From the NCBI GenBank assembly GCA_020635075.1, contig JACKAM010000004.1:490055-554054 (forward strand): a stretch of 64,000 nucleotides of DNA. Reading direction: 5' to 3'. The translations under genes and the position numbers were made by a program. Below, piece by piece: positions 36,220 to 45,040 of the stretch (positions are counted from its first letter, which is position 1; the number at the start of each line of letters is the position of its first letter). The stretch is from Pseudobdellovibrionaceae bacterium. GTDB taxonomy: Bacteria > Bdellovibrionota > Bdellovibrionia > Bdellovibrionales > UBA1609. The notes under the pieces were generated by a model that did no database searches, had not been told where the DNA came from, and saw only the letters and a list, made by a program, of their open reading frames with translations.

Positions 36220-36253
36220 AAAGAAAGCGGATTTAGAGTCCGCTTTCTTTTTT
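36220..36253 (+). terminator. intrinsic terminator of the sigma operon
   Basis: A perfect 12-bp stem (36220-36231 with 36239-36250), a 7-nt loop and a run of T at 36248-36253. This is the clearest intrinsic terminator in the window. Confidence 0.9.
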
Positions 36254-36347
36254 GGTACGGACACACTTTTGAGACTAAGGGCGTATTTCCCGGAACCTAG
36301 CACTACTTGGAGGATTATGCCCTTAGTCTCAAAAGTGTGTCCATACC
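36254..36347. repeat. 94-bp inverted repeat with 29-bp arms
   Basis: Arms 36254-36282 and 36319-36347 pair at 28 of 29 positions, with a 36-bp loop. It begins directly after the sigma-operon terminator. The outer ends read GGTAC/GTACC-like. No open frame lies inside. It may be a small non-autonomous element or a folded RNA. Confidence 0.85.
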
Positions 36348-36439
36348 AAGCAAGACGACAGTAAAAGCGCTAGAATAGAGAGAGTGAGGGTGGTAGCGAA
36401 TGAAGCTCCAGCCGCCCAAGCATCCGCCAAGGAGGGAAG

Positions 36440-36712
36440 ATGCGAACATCTCATGGATTGGGTTTGCTCATTGTGATGAGTTTGATCGCACCCCTGACTT
36501 CTTTCGGGCAACAGGCTGAAGGAAACTGGCAAGCTGTTGAGGAGAGGGCAGAGCTGACTCCAGTCGGTGACCAATCGGACCGGGAGCCGGCAGCTCTCAA
36601 ACCCGTCACACCACCGGGTTCATCCGAACAACAACCATTCCTTGCCCGGCCGACGGTGCGAACCGCACCCAAAGATGGTTATATCTTTGATGTTGAGGGA
36701 GAGCGGGAGTAG
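36440..36712 (+). CDS. small secreted protein, 90 residues
   Basis: GGAGGGAAG sits directly before the ATG. The N-terminus is a Sec signal (MRTSHGLGLLIVMSLIAPLTSFGQQ); the mature part is about 66 residues, acidic and Pro-rich (LKPVTPPGSSEQQPFLARP), and looks disordered. No family was recognised. Its stop codon touches a 96-bp hairpin shared with the convergent pilin gene. Confidence 0.6.
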   Translation: MRTSHGLGLLIVMSLIAPLTSFGQQAEGNWQAVEERAELTPVGDQSDREPAALKPVTPPGSSEQQPFLARPTVRTAPKDGYIFDVEGERE

Positions 36713-36808
36713 AGTGACCGTCACTTTTTGGTACTGCTGAGCATCCTAAGGTCGCACAAATCTGTGCGACTTTAGGATGCTCGGCAGTACCAAAAAGTGA
36801 CGGTCACT
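36713..36808. repeat. 96-bp near-perfect hairpin between convergent genes
   Basis: Arms 36713-36758 and 36763-36808 pair over 46 positions with a 4-nt loop; the only two deviations are G-U-type wobbles (738/783 and 750/771). It fills exactly the space between the stop codons of the secreted-protein gene and the pilin gene. The outer ends contain GTGACCGTCAC and TTTTTGGTAC, the latter shared with the repeat at 36254. Confidence 0.92.
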
Positions 36809-37377
36809 TAGATATCCGGCGTGACGTTGGTGAGGACCTTTTGATGGTTGATCGTCCACTGGTCCCACACGGCGTCTTCACCGTCCACATCGCCCACGGC
36901 TTCGGCCACAAATGTGGTCCATGTTACGTTGCCGAGAGTGATCGGTGGAAAGACCAAGCCATATGGCGATTCTCCGCAGGGTCCACCTTCACAGGCCAAA
37001 GCGCCTCCGGTGTGAATACGCGCAGGATTGGCGGCTACTCCAGCACCAGTTCCGGGTCCTTGGTATCCCACTTGGTTGGTGGGACCAACGCCGGTAAAGC
37101 CGACGCGAAAATGGAGATTGTCGCTAGGGGCGTATCCTATATTTGCAAAATCACCGAAGTAAATTCCCCACTGCGCATGATAGGTCAATTGAGCTGTGTA
37201 CATGATGGATAACAGATATCGTGCTTCTTGTTGACGTGCTCTTGCCTGATAGTTTTTGTAACTAGAGACTGCCATTGTGGACAGCGTTCCCCCGATCGCC
37301 ACCACCAGCATTAGTTCCACCATGGTGAAACCGCCTCTACCTAAAAAGGATTTCTTCTTTATTTTGGCCACGTCCAT
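36808..37377 (-). CDS. type IV pilin-like protein
   Basis: A 189-residue prepilin. The type III signal is KKKSFLGRGG|FTMVELMLVVAIGG, with cleavage after Gly16, Phe at +1 and the essential Glu at +5 (Glu21). A hydrophobic N-terminal helix follows. The globular part is Gly-rich with a Cys pair (ALACEGGPCGES) that could form the D-region disulfide. It is a major or minor pilin or a pseudopilin; no other pil gene lies here. A promoter-like site is upstream. Confidence 0.88.
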   Translation of the reverse strand: MDVAKIKKKSFLGRGGFTMVELMLVVAIGGTLSTMAVSSYKNYQARARQQEARYLLSIMYTAQLTYHAQWGIYFGDFANIGYAPSDNLHFRVGFTGVGPTNQVGYQGPGTGAGVAANPARIHTGGALACEGGPCGESPYGLVFPPITLGNVTWTTFVAEAVGDVDGEDAVWDQWTINHQKVLTNVTPDI

Positions 37378-37417
37378 AACCCCCGTTACGTTGGCCGGTC
37401 AGATGCCCCGTAGGTTA

Positions 37418-37447
37418 ATTTTATCCCTATTCAACACTTTAACCCAA
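37418..37447 (-). promoter_or_regulatory. candidate promoter of the pilin gene
   Basis: On the minus strand TTGGGT (37442-37447) and TAAAAT (37418-37423) are 18 bases apart, about 40 bases before the pilin start. The -10 is good and the -35 weak. Confidence 0.35.
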
Positions 37448-37584
37448 ATCACTGACCAAAAATTTCGTCATAATCCTAAGGTGATACAATGCGTGCAAAA
37501 AATATCGACGTTTTCGCCGAGTCCTGCAATCTAAGAGGGTTTGAGAGTTGTCTGGATTGTCGAACAAATGATCAGCAAAAGATC

Positions 37585-38751
37585 CTAAAAGCGTTTAGCT
37601 GACAAAAACTGAGGGATGCTTCGATCGTACATCAGATCCACCAAACACTTGCCGGTGTTAAAAGCGAGGCCTAAACCATGAGCCGTAAAGCCACCTAAAA
37701 AGAAGATCTGTTGGTCATCGGCCTTGGCTCCCACAAAGGGCTGCCCATCCACCGAAAAGCCCATGACCCCAGCCCAGCGGTGGGTGATCTTTTTTCCTTT
37801 GAGAATGGGAAAATGCTTTTCGAGGAACTCACCAAGGGCAACTTGAATCTTATCGGTAGTGTGATCCGAATATCCCACTTCGGTTTCTTTCTCCAGCTGC
37901 CTGAATCCACCAATGAGAACTCGTCCATCTTTAAGCTGACGAAAGTAATCAAGAACAAAGTGGGCGTAACAGGGGCCTTCCATGAACCTCTCAACTGGTT
38001 CGGTGGCCAGGATTTGTCCGCGAGTGGGAAACACCTTGTCGGCAAAATAGGGATCAAGGGATGGCAGGTAGCCATTCAATGCCAGGACAACGACTGAGGC
38101 ATTAAAGCGTCCTCGGTTAGTCAATACACTGCGGGTCCCATCAGGCCCTTCTTCAATTCTCATGGCTTCTGTGCGCTCGAACACCTGGGCGCCTGAAAGC
38201 TGAGCGATCCTTTTGGTTAATCGCAGAGGATGAACTGAGGCATCGGAAAGGTACTTAATGCCACCAATAAAGCCCTCAGCGCCCAATCGCTTGCGGATCT
38301 GGTCACCCTGAACGACTTCGACATTTATGCCTCGCTTTTCCATGAGCGAAGCAGTTTCTTGGAGCTCATGAAATTCAACATCGGTCGAGGCGAGCGAAAA
38401 GGTCCCTTTATCGTCGAACTCAAGATCATTGCTTCCAGGTATGATGTGCTTTTTTAAAAGCTCCAAATTCACTTCGGAAAAATTCCAGATGGCGTAGGCT
38501 GTTTCCTCGCCCCATCTCTCAACCAGGCGATTGAAGTGTTCCACCGAGCCGCAGGTGACAAAGCCAGCGTTGCGGCCAGAAGCCCCTCCGGCAATTTCTG
38601 ACTTCTCAATAATGGCCACCTTGCAATCAGGGTCCTCTTGTTTAAGCCAAAAGGCAGCCGAGGTACCGGCGATGCCACCACCGACGACAACAACATCGAA
38701 ATTCTTTTCGGATTCATTGGTGGAATGGTCGAGCCAATAGGAAATGCTCAT
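37585..38751 (-). CDS. FAD-dependent oxidoreductase, DAO family
   Basis: A 388-residue flavoprotein of the D-amino-acid oxidase family. The FAD site is VVVVGGGIAGTSAAFWL, then GGASGRNAGFV, and the C-terminal FFLGGFTAHGLGLAFNTGK loop binds the flavin. RWAGVMGFSVDGQPFVG is typical of the gamma-glutamylputrescine or glycine oxidase branch. The amine substrate cannot be chosen from the sequence. No polyamine genes are adjacent. Confidence 0.85.
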   Translation of the reverse strand: MSISYWLDHSTNESEKNFDVVVVGGGIAGTSAAFWLKQEDPDCKVAIIEKSEIAGGASGRNAGFVTCGSVEHFNRLVERWGEETAYAIWNFSEVNLELLKKHIIPGSNDLEFDDKGTFSLASTDVEFHELQETASLMEKRGINVEVVQGDQIRKRLGAEGFIGGIKYLSDASVHPLRLTKRIAQLSGAQVFERTEAMRIEEGPDGTRSVLTNRGRFNASVVVLALNGYLPSLDPYFADKVFPTRGQILATEPVERFMEGPCYAHFVLDYFRQLKDGRVLIGGFRQLEKETEVGYSDHTTDKIQVALGEFLEKHFPILKGKKITHRWAGVMGFSVDGQPFVGAKADDQQIFFLGGFTAHGLGLAFNTGKCLVDLMYDRSIPQFLSAKRF

Positions 38752-38826
38752 TTGGAAATACCCCTTGCGGATTTGCTAACAGGCTCTAAACCTCTCCACA
38801 AGGGGCTTTCAAGTCAACGGGAATCT

Positions 38827-39708
38827 TTATCGGGCGAGCAAGCGCTCCATGGCTTCCCAGGTTCGGGAATCATCAAACACGTCGTTGTGTCCCCGGCCCG
38901 TCAGTTCGACAAACTCACTCGTCGGATTGCCAAGGGCTTGGAATACCCTTTGTCCCATATCAAAAGGAATAATGTCGTCCTTGTCTCCGTGATGGATCAC
39001 GCCAGGGAGATTGAGACTCTGGGCTTGTAGGACCTGATTAAAGGCATTAATGGCCTTCCATGCTGCGGACACATTGTTCCATGCACTTCCGTAGTGGATC
39101 TTGGCCACCTCCTCCAGTGACGTCCAGGCACTGGTGATGGCCCATCCTGCGAGATCATCCTGGCGGCGAGAGGCCAAGCCCATTGCCACAGCCGCACCAA
39201 GAGAATGTCCCCAAACATAGATGGGGCTTCCAGGCACGCGGGCCTGAAGCCAATCCACAGTCGCATCTGCCATGGAGTTCATCGAGAGTTCAGATGGCGA
39301 TCCAGTACTTTTTCCATATCCTGGATAGTCTACAACCGCGACATGGGTATTCAAATCTTCAAGCATGAACAGTAGATTACTTGAGACCATGCTTCCCAAG
39401 TTCATACCATTGCCGTGAAGAAAGATAATGACCGGAGTGGCGGGGTCGTTGTTGATTTGTTTGAACCAGCCGTGGGCCCCCATCGTCGCAACTGCTTGAT
39501 CAGGGAATTCTACGTCCAAGCTGAGATAAAAGTCTTCATAGCCAGCAGGCGCATCCGGCACCTTGGTCTTATTCACGTCCTTAGTTGGATACAAACCATC
39601 CTGGGCAATCTTGTCCCAGTTACATCCCGTAAGGGAAACGGTAAACACCAAAAGTGTTATAAGTTGAAGAAGTGTTCGTCGATTGATTCCTAATGTTGCC
39701 CCACCCAT
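38827..39708 (-). CDS. alpha/beta hydrolase lipoprotein
   Basis: A 293-residue protein with a signal ending in SLTGC (Cys29), a good lipobox. The hydrolase fold has FLHGNGMNLGS (oxyanion loop), nucleophile GHSLGAA, the acid in HHGDKDDIIPF and the catalytic His in GRGHNDVF. It should be an envelope-located esterase or peptidase-like hydrolase of the BEM46/FrsA type; the substrate is unknown. Confidence 0.85.
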   Translation of the reverse strand: MGGATLGINRRTLLQLITLLVFTVSLTGCNWDKIAQDGLYPTKDVNKTKVPDAPAGYEDFYLSLDVEFPDQAVATMGAHGWFKQINNDPATPVIIFLHGNGMNLGSMVSSNLLFMLEDLNTHVAVVDYPGYGKSTGSPSELSMNSMADATVDWLQARVPGSPIYVWGHSLGAAVAMGLASRRQDDLAGWAITSAWTSLEEVAKIHYGSAWNNVSAAWKAINAFNQVLQAQSLNLPGVIHHGDKDDIIPFDMGQRVFQALGNPTSEFVELTGRGHNDVFDDSRTWEAMERLLAR

Positions 39709-39841
39709 GCGGCCTCCCTTCTAAGTGTCCTCAATTGCTCACCTATAAGTTCGGCGCAGGCTCACCTGTGTCTAAAATTTGAGCAGCAAAATTGGACAGA
39801 GGTCGGTTAGCTAGTTGTCGTGTACTGTCGAGGGGAAATCC

Positions 39842-40888
39842 CTACGATTTGGTGACGATATTCTTAAGAGTTGTTTCAGGATCTTTTTCTTTTTCCAATG
39901 ATTTGCAGAACTCCACGAAGCGACTGAAATCACTGCCCAGGTGCTTGAAAGCTCGGTCAAAATCAGTCAAGTCGTAGACATAGGTCTTGAACGACAAGAG
40001 CTTAGCGTTATTGAGGTCTTGTCGTCCAAACTTAGCAAAGTTTTCAGTTTTCATTTTTGGTAGGGCTTCGGACTCAAAACGAGTTTTTATCTCAGTAATC
40101 CGCTCAGCCTTTTTTTCTGGGGTTATCTTGTCCTTATTGTCTTTGTACCATTGGTCAAGAGTGTCTAACTCTCGGCTGATAAAGTCAGAGAAGACCTTGT
40201 CGTCTTCGGCTTCAACTTTAATTGTTTTCAAGGATGGGGAGTCTTCTCCTTCCTTGTCCAGGTAGTACATTTCCGTTCCAATATTGCCAATAAAGGTCGC
40301 CAGTCGTTCATTAAAATCTGCCTGGCTTTTAATGTAGAGCGTGGCATGGACAGTTTCGTGAATAATGAGATTCACCAGATCATGGTCTTTGTAATTCATC
40401 ATGGTGTTCATCAGTGGGTCTTCAAACCAGCCGAGCGTGGAGTAAGCAGTGACCCCTCTTACATAGGTGTCGTACTCATTGGCGGGGAAGAGGGATGCCT
40501 CTTCGTCTGCTTCCTCCTTTGAGAAGTACCCCTTGTAGGGGAGTTTTCCCACCAGTGGGAATCCCCATAGATGGTGCTTGAGCTCATAAACAGGTGCCGC
40601 CCTTACAATCCATGAAACGTAGGGGCGTTTAATATCGGCATAAGAAGTGTAGTTTTTTGTGGGTTTAAGATTCAGTTTTTTTTCCGCAAACTCCCGGGCT
40701 TGTTGGGCAAGTCGAAGCTTTGCTTTTACCTCTTCACTGGTATTCGGATCTTCTAAAACCCTTTTGATTGGGACTCTCTTGTCGAGGAGCTTGGCCTGCT
40801 CCCAGGCGCTTTTCATGTAGTAGGTGATCTGGCAGCCGCTGAGGAGGAAAGTCAGCGGTATCAGGAGCCATATTTTCTTTAGAGTCAT
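39842..40888 (-). CDS. putative zinc aminopeptidase lipoprotein (PF10023-type)
   Basis: A 348-residue lipoprotein with the signal ending LLSGC (Cys19). The zinc site is IHETVHATLY (HExxH form) and the third ligand region is NERLATFIGNIGTEMYY. The order AYSTLGWFEDPLMNTMM before the zinc motif is typical of this family of predicted aminopeptidases. The C-terminal half is charged and helical. It overlaps the upstream outer-membrane gene by one base, so they are coupled. Confidence 0.82.
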   Translation of the reverse strand: MTLKKIWLLIPLTFLLSGCQITYYMKSAWEQAKLLDKRVPIKRVLEDPNTSEEVKAKLRLAQQAREFAEKKLNLKPTKNYTSYADIKRPYVSWIVRAAPVYELKHHLWGFPLVGKLPYKGYFSKEEADEEASLFPANEYDTYVRGVTAYSTLGWFEDPLMNTMMNYKDHDLVNLIIHETVHATLYIKSQADFNERLATFIGNIGTEMYYLDKEGEDSPSLKTIKVEAEDDKVFSDFISRELDTLDQWYKDNKDKITPEKKAERITEIKTRFESEALPKMKTENFAKFGRQDLNNAKLLSFKTYVYDLTDFDRAFKHLGSDFSRFVEFCKSLEKEKDPETTLKNIVTKS

Positions 40889-41451
40889 TAGAACATCCAG
40901 GAGATTCCCGCCCGGCCAGCATAGTCGACCGTGGGATCGTCTTCATTTAGTGGGCTGGTCCAGGCATCAACGCCGACCTTGATGGAAAAAGTATTACTCA
41001 GGCGCAACTTAAACCCGAGGCCTGCACTGGGGACAATGCCCGCAGGACTCTCGATTTCCGTCGCCGCCAGACCTTCTGGTTCGCGAACAATTTTCTTTTC
41101 AATATGAGCACCACCCAATTTGACGTAAGGCTGAAGAGTGGAGTTCTTGCCGGCAAAGGTGATCACCAAATCCACCCCTATTAGGCGAAATGAAGACTTG
41201 GTAATAATTTTGGTATCGTCAACGGGCTTCACGCTGAGAAGGGCACTCCCCTGGGTATAGCTGAGTTCCAGGGCGGACATTTCCCAAAAGTAATAGCTTA
41301 GGGAGCCGGTGTAAGAAAGGCTTTCCTGGTAGTTGTTGTCATCAATAGTGGAGCGGCGGAAGCTGGCTGAAGCACCGACTTCCATAATTCCCCCCCAGGC
41401 GCTAGGAGCAATAAAAAAGAGCATTCCGAACAGCAGGCATAGGCGTTTCAT
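40888..41451 (-). CDS. outer-membrane beta-barrel protein
   Basis: A 187-residue protein with a Sec signal (LLFGMLFFIAPSAWG). Eight-strand barrel features are alternating aromatic and polar residues (YTGSLSYYFWEMSALELSY, YVKLGGAHIEKK, GLGFKLRLSNTFSIKVGVDAWTS) and a C-terminal Phe (GISWMF) for BAM recognition. It resembles OmpW/OmpA-like small barrels; the ligand is unknown. The next gene in the operon encodes the aminopeptidase lipoprotein. Confidence 0.8.
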   Translation of the reverse strand: MKRLCLLFGMLFFIAPSAWGGIMEVGASASFRRSTIDDNNYQESLSYTGSLSYYFWEMSALELSYTQGSALLSVKPVDDTKIITKSSFRLIGVDLVITFAGKNSTLQPYVKLGGAHIEKKIVREPEGLAATEIESPAGIVPSAGLGFKLRLSNTFSIKVGVDAWTSPLNEDDPTVDYAGRAGISWMF

Positions 41452-41555
41452 AACTCTCTTATTTTAACACCGGGGAGAACGGGGCGGAGTCTAGAACCGA
41501 AGGACAGAAAGGATTCCCATAGATTGTCTAGGCAATTTCTGCCGAGGTCTTGGCT

Positions 41556-42446
41556 CTACTCGGCCTTGCGCACCAGGTAGTTTGGCTGCCACTGAATAAC
41601 AAAAGAATAGTGGAGGTGAATCATGCCGTCGTCGCCCTTCATCTCCGTCGGAGGATTAAGAAGAGGAGCGGCTTTCTTGAAGGCTACAACCGCGGCTTCA
41701 TCTAATCCAGGCTCTCCGGAGGAGCGGTTGACCAGCACCGTTTTTAAATAGCCATCAGGTTGCAGGACAACCTCAATTTCCGTTTGGCGCTGGACCTTGG
41801 ATAGGCGCTGAATGTCTTGGTGGCTGAGTGTCGCGGCAAATCCACGAACCCCTCCAACCCAGCGTGAGCGAATTTGATCGTTCACCCGATTGAAAAAGGT
41901 GTAGTAGAGAAACTGATCTGTGTTGAGAGAGGTAAAGCTTCCTTCCTTGACAAAAGGAATGTACTCACCACTGGTGGAGCCACCAAAGACCAGGTTCTTT
42001 CCTATTGTCTGTTGCTCAGGGTTTTCCGGAAGGCGAAGGTTTTTGTTCTGGCGAAAACCCAAATTGCCATCAGGTTTGAATGGCTCAATGGATTTCTCAG
42101 GTTTTGGTTGAGCTTCCCTTTGTGTCGTCGACAATGTTGTCCCTGGAGGTCGGTTCTGCGACGGTCCTTTGTTGGCTGCCACCATTTCCTCTTCCACCCG
42201 GCGGGTCAGTTTGGAGAGTAGGCGCGCCTGGTCCTGGGCTTTTTTAACAATCTTCCCTAAATCCGGATCACTCACCACTTGGCGAGAGTTCTGATCTTCA
42301 TCATTATTGGTATAAATGATTTCCACGGGTAGGCCGGGCAGGACCCGTACCGGTGTCGGTAGAAGCTGGGCTCCCAGATAGATTCCTAGGTGAATCAAAA
42401 GGCTTAAAAGGACCGTCAAAGCGGTTATAAGTCTTTGTAATTTCAT
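41556..42446 (-). CDS. TonB-family protein
   Basis: A 296-residue protein with one N-terminal membrane helix (LITALTVLLSLLIHLGIYLG), a periplasmic linker with Pro and charged residues, and a C-terminal TonB-like domain containing IEVVLQPDGYLKTVLVNRSSGEPGLDEAA in two stretches and YSFVIQW at the end. It would transmit proton-motive energy or act as a structural linker. ExbB/ExbD genes are not in the window. It is divergent from the PilZ gene. Confidence 0.82.
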   Translation of the reverse strand: MKLQRLITALTVLLSLLIHLGIYLGAQLLPTPVRVLPGLPVEIIYTNNDEDQNSRQVVSDPDLGKIVKKAQDQARLLSKLTRRVEEEMVAANKGPSQNRPPGTTLSTTQREAQPKPEKSIEPFKPDGNLGFRQNKNLRLPENPEQQTIGKNLVFGGSTSGEYIPFVKEGSFTSLNTDQFLYYTFFNRVNDQIRSRWVGGVRGFAATLSHQDIQRLSKVQRQTEIEVVLQPDGYLKTVLVNRSSGEPGLDEAAVVAFKKAAPLLNPPTEMKGDDGMIHLHYSFVIQWQPNYLVRKAE

Positions 42447-42501
42447 ACCTTTTTCTAAACCAAGCCTCCCCGCTGAGGGCCACTATACCTAAGTTGACGC
42501 C

Positions 42502-42528
42502 TAAAGTTGAGACATTTCCTTCCGATAA
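42502..42528 (+). promoter_or_regulatory. sigma-28 (FliA)-type promoter of the PilZ gene
   Basis: TAAAGTTG at 42502-42509 and TCCGATAA at 42521-42528, with exactly 11 bases between them. The consensus is TAAAGTTT-N11-GCCGATAA, so 14 of 16 positions match with the correct spacing. It lies 20 bases before the ATG. Confidence 0.85.
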
Positions 42529-42548
42529 GTATCTAGTGGGGGGAACCT

Positions 42549-43085
42549 ATGATTCCAAAAGACAATAATGTCATTGATTTATCTAAACGGCGCCGCGCAA
42601 AAGAGGCGGCAAAAAAGACGGTCAAAAAGGCCAAAGCCACAGCTGAGGCTCCGATCGTCGATATGACAGAGAGGCGCAATGAGCAGATCAAGCAGGAGCG
42701 GCGCCAGGTTAAGCGGACCATCCTGACTGAATTCATTGGTGCTTTCGCTGTTGTTCCCCAAAAGGGACTGATGCGAGTCGCTCTTTATGACATCTCCGAA
42801 AACGGTTTAGCCTTCGATATGGAGACTGAAACTGGGAAGTTCGTCAAAGGAGAAGAGCTGGCCATGCGGGTTTACCTGAACCAGGTGACCTACTTCCCCT
42901 TTGTGGTGAAGGTCCGCAACGTTCGTGCGGTTCCTGAAGAAGACTGCTACCGCCATGGTGTGGACTTCGTCAAAGGTTCCTTGAACAATGAAGCCCTCAC
43001 TCATTTTGTGAAGTTCATTGAGACTGTCAGTGCTAGTCTTGAGCGCGACAGTGGTGATGTGATGGTGTCCAACCTCAAGGACTAA
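42549..43085 (+). CDS. PilZ-domain c-di-GMP effector
   Basis: A 178-residue protein with a basic N-terminal region (KRRRAKEAAKKTVKKAKA) and a PilZ domain from about residue 48. Both c-di-GMP contacts are present: RxxxR at Arg52 and Arg56 (RRQVKR) and DxSxxG at 81-86 (DISENG). It has no other domain and no signal peptide, so it is a cytoplasmic receptor that may act on a motor or regulator. A clear sigma-28 promoter precedes it, which ties it to flagellar or motility control, and a terminator follows. Confidence 0.85.
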   Translation: MIPKDNNVIDLSKRRRAKEAAKKTVKKAKATAEAPIVDMTERRNEQIKQERRQVKRTILTEFIGAFAVVPQKGLMRVALYDISENGLAFDMETETGKFVKGEELAMRVYLNQVTYFPFVVKVRNVRAVPEEDCYRHGVDFVKGSLNNEALTHFVKFIETVSASLERDSGDVMVSNLKD

Positions 43086-43115
43086 GCTGCAGCAAAAACG
43101 AATTCTTATACGTGG

Positions 43116-43148
43116 AAAAAGCCCGACTCAATACGGTCGGGTTTTTGC
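43116..43148 (+). terminator. intrinsic terminator of the PilZ gene
   Basis: A stem of CCCGAC/GTCGGG flanked by five A and five T, about 30 bases after the stop. Confidence 0.85.
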
Positions 43149-43303
43149 TTTTCTGAACATTCACAAAGGCCATTGGGCTTTGGTCGAGTCCCATATTTCC
43201 CCTAATTTTTCATATACATATTGGCCTAAATGAGATCGAATAAAACTTAGGTCCTGGGTCTAGGTATGGATTTGGGAATGGCGACTTGAAAAGGGGGAAG
43301 TGA

Positions 43304-44632
43304 ATGTCGGCTGAGGGTGGCGTTACACGAAAAGTGGTTCTGGATACTAACGTAATTCTCTTCGATGCACTGGCCATCACTAAGTTTAGAGATTCAGATA
43401 TCATTATTCCATTTTCAGTAATTGAAGAAGTCGATCGCTTTAAGCGCGACTTGGGTGAAAATGGTCGAAACGCTCGTCACTTTAGCCGCTTTATCGATGT
43501 GTTAAGAAGCCAGGGGCCTCTGGCCAACGGCGTCCTGCTAGAAAAGTCCAACTGCCACGTTTACGTCAGTACCGACATTCACCTTGAAGGGATGCCGCCC
43601 GAACTGGATAGCATGAAGGCGGACAATCGGATTTTGGCAACTGCCCTTGGTTTGCAGCGCAAGCACCCAACCGGCAGTGTTGAGCTGGTCACCAAAGACA
43701 TTAATCTGCGAATTAAGGCCGACGTCTTCGGTATCAATGCCAAAGACTACGATCCTGATGAAACCTCTTTTGAAGAGATGTACACTGGGGTTAAGGAACT
43801 TGAAGTTGAGCCAGACTTGATTGACCGCTTTTACCGTGAAAAGGCGGTGCGCTACGAAGGGGACACCAAGCTTCACGCCAATCAGTATGTGATCATGAAG
43901 GATGCCTCCAATCCCAATCACAGTGCGATCGGTCGGCAAAGTGAACCCGAAGGAAAAATTGTTCCCTTGATTTGTCCCACTGAAAGTATCTGGGGCATTC
44001 ACCCGCGCAATGTGGAGCAGAGTTTTGCTCTCGATGCTCTATTGAATGACGACATGTTATTTGTTTCCCTGGTCGGCAAGGCGGGAACAGGTAAAACCCT
44101 CCTGGCACTGGCTGCGGGACTTCATAAAACCCTTGATGAGGGTCACTTTCAGCGTCTTCTTGTCAGTCGCCCGATTTTTCCTATGGGCCGCGACATTGGT
44201 TATTTGCCCGGTGACGTGGAGCAAAAACTCAATCCCTGGATGCAGCCGATTTTTGACAACGTGGAATTCCTTTTGGGAGCTGACAAGCAGGCTGCCGGTC
44301 GCGCTCAGGAATTAATCAATCAGGGGATGCTCAACATTGAGCCCTTAACTTATATTCGCGGCCGCAGTATTCCCAATCAGTATTTGATTGTCGATGAATC
44401 GCAAAATTTAACTCCTCACGAGATCAAAACCATCATCACCCGTGCCGGACAAAGGACCAAAGTGGTTCTCACCGGTGACTGCTTCCAGATTGATAATCCC
44501 TATGTGGATTCCGCTAACAGTGGTCTCACCTATGCGGTTGAGCGCTTTAAGGGGCAGAGCATTTCCTGCCATGTGACTCTGACCAAGGGTGAGCGATCTG
44601 AGCTGGCAGAGCTGGCCGCAAACATTCTTTAA
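43304..44632 (+). CDS. PIN-PhoH protein
   Basis: A 442-residue fusion. Residues 10-140 form a PIN ribonuclease domain (VVLDTNVILFDALA, EEVDRFKRD, KADNRILATA, LVTKDINLRIKAD). Residues about 225-442 are a PhoH ATPase: LVGKAGTGKTLLALAAG (Walker A), GRDIGYLPGDVEQKLNPW and IVDESQNLTPHEIK (Walker B), then TRAGQRTKVVLTGD. PIN-PhoH proteins unwind and cleave RNA in a few tested species. GGGGGAAG precedes the ATG. Confidence 0.9.
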   Translation: MSAEGGVTRKVVLDTNVILFDALAITKFRDSDIIIPFSVIEEVDRFKRDLGENGRNARHFSRFIDVLRSQGPLANGVLLEKSNCHVYVSTDIHLEGMPPELDSMKADNRILATALGLQRKHPTGSVELVTKDINLRIKADVFGINAKDYDPDETSFEEMYTGVKELEVEPDLIDRFYREKAVRYEGDTKLHANQYVIMKDASNPNHSAIGRQSEPEGKIVPLICPTESIWGIHPRNVEQSFALDALLNDDMLFVSLVGKAGTGKTLLALAAGLHKTLDEGHFQRLLVSRPIFPMGRDIGYLPGDVEQKLNPWMQPIFDNVEFLLGADKQAAGRAQELINQGMLNIEPLTYIRGRSIPNQYLIVDESQNLTPHEIKTIITRAGQRTKVVLTGDCFQIDNPYVDSANSGLTYAVERFKGQSISCHVTLTKGERSELAELAANIL

Positions 44633-44761
44633 GTCTAACTAGGTAGACGTCAAGGGCGGGTGACAGCTAACAAATAGACCTGACCGAAGGTCGGTAAATC
44701 CTAATATAAAACATTCCCTGAGCCGAAGAGATAAGTAGAGAACCTTTGCGCGAGGGATGTT

Positions 44762-45040
44762 ATGTATTTGCAGGGAAATCTACAAGAACTCTTCGATGCT
44801 CTTTATCACCTAGGTGTGATTGATCCTGTTTTGGAAATGGATTGGACAGAAGCTCTTGATGAGCTGCCGGACCACTTTGATGAATTTCTGGAAATTGTCA
44901 AGGCCGCCAATGGTCACCAGGGTGACGTACAAGGTTTGATGGGCGAGCTTGAGAAATTCAATGAGCCGGCTTTGAACTACTTGGCCATGGAGGTTGCGCG
45001 TGAGTTCGCAGATTTTCACGCCCGCGAGACTCTTCACTAG
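44762..45040 (+). CDS. small acidic protein of unknown function
   Basis: A 92-residue acidic, helical protein (MYLQGNLQELFDALYHLG, then a Glu/Asp-rich body). No signal peptide or family was recognised. The ribosome-binding site is weak. The next gene starts inside its last 41 bases, so the two are coupled in a short operon with cpaF. Confidence 0.6.
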   Translation: MYLQGNLQELFDALYHLGVIDPVLEMDWTEALDELPDHFDEFLEIVKAANGHQGDVQGLMGELEKFNEPALNYLAMEVAREFADFHARETLH

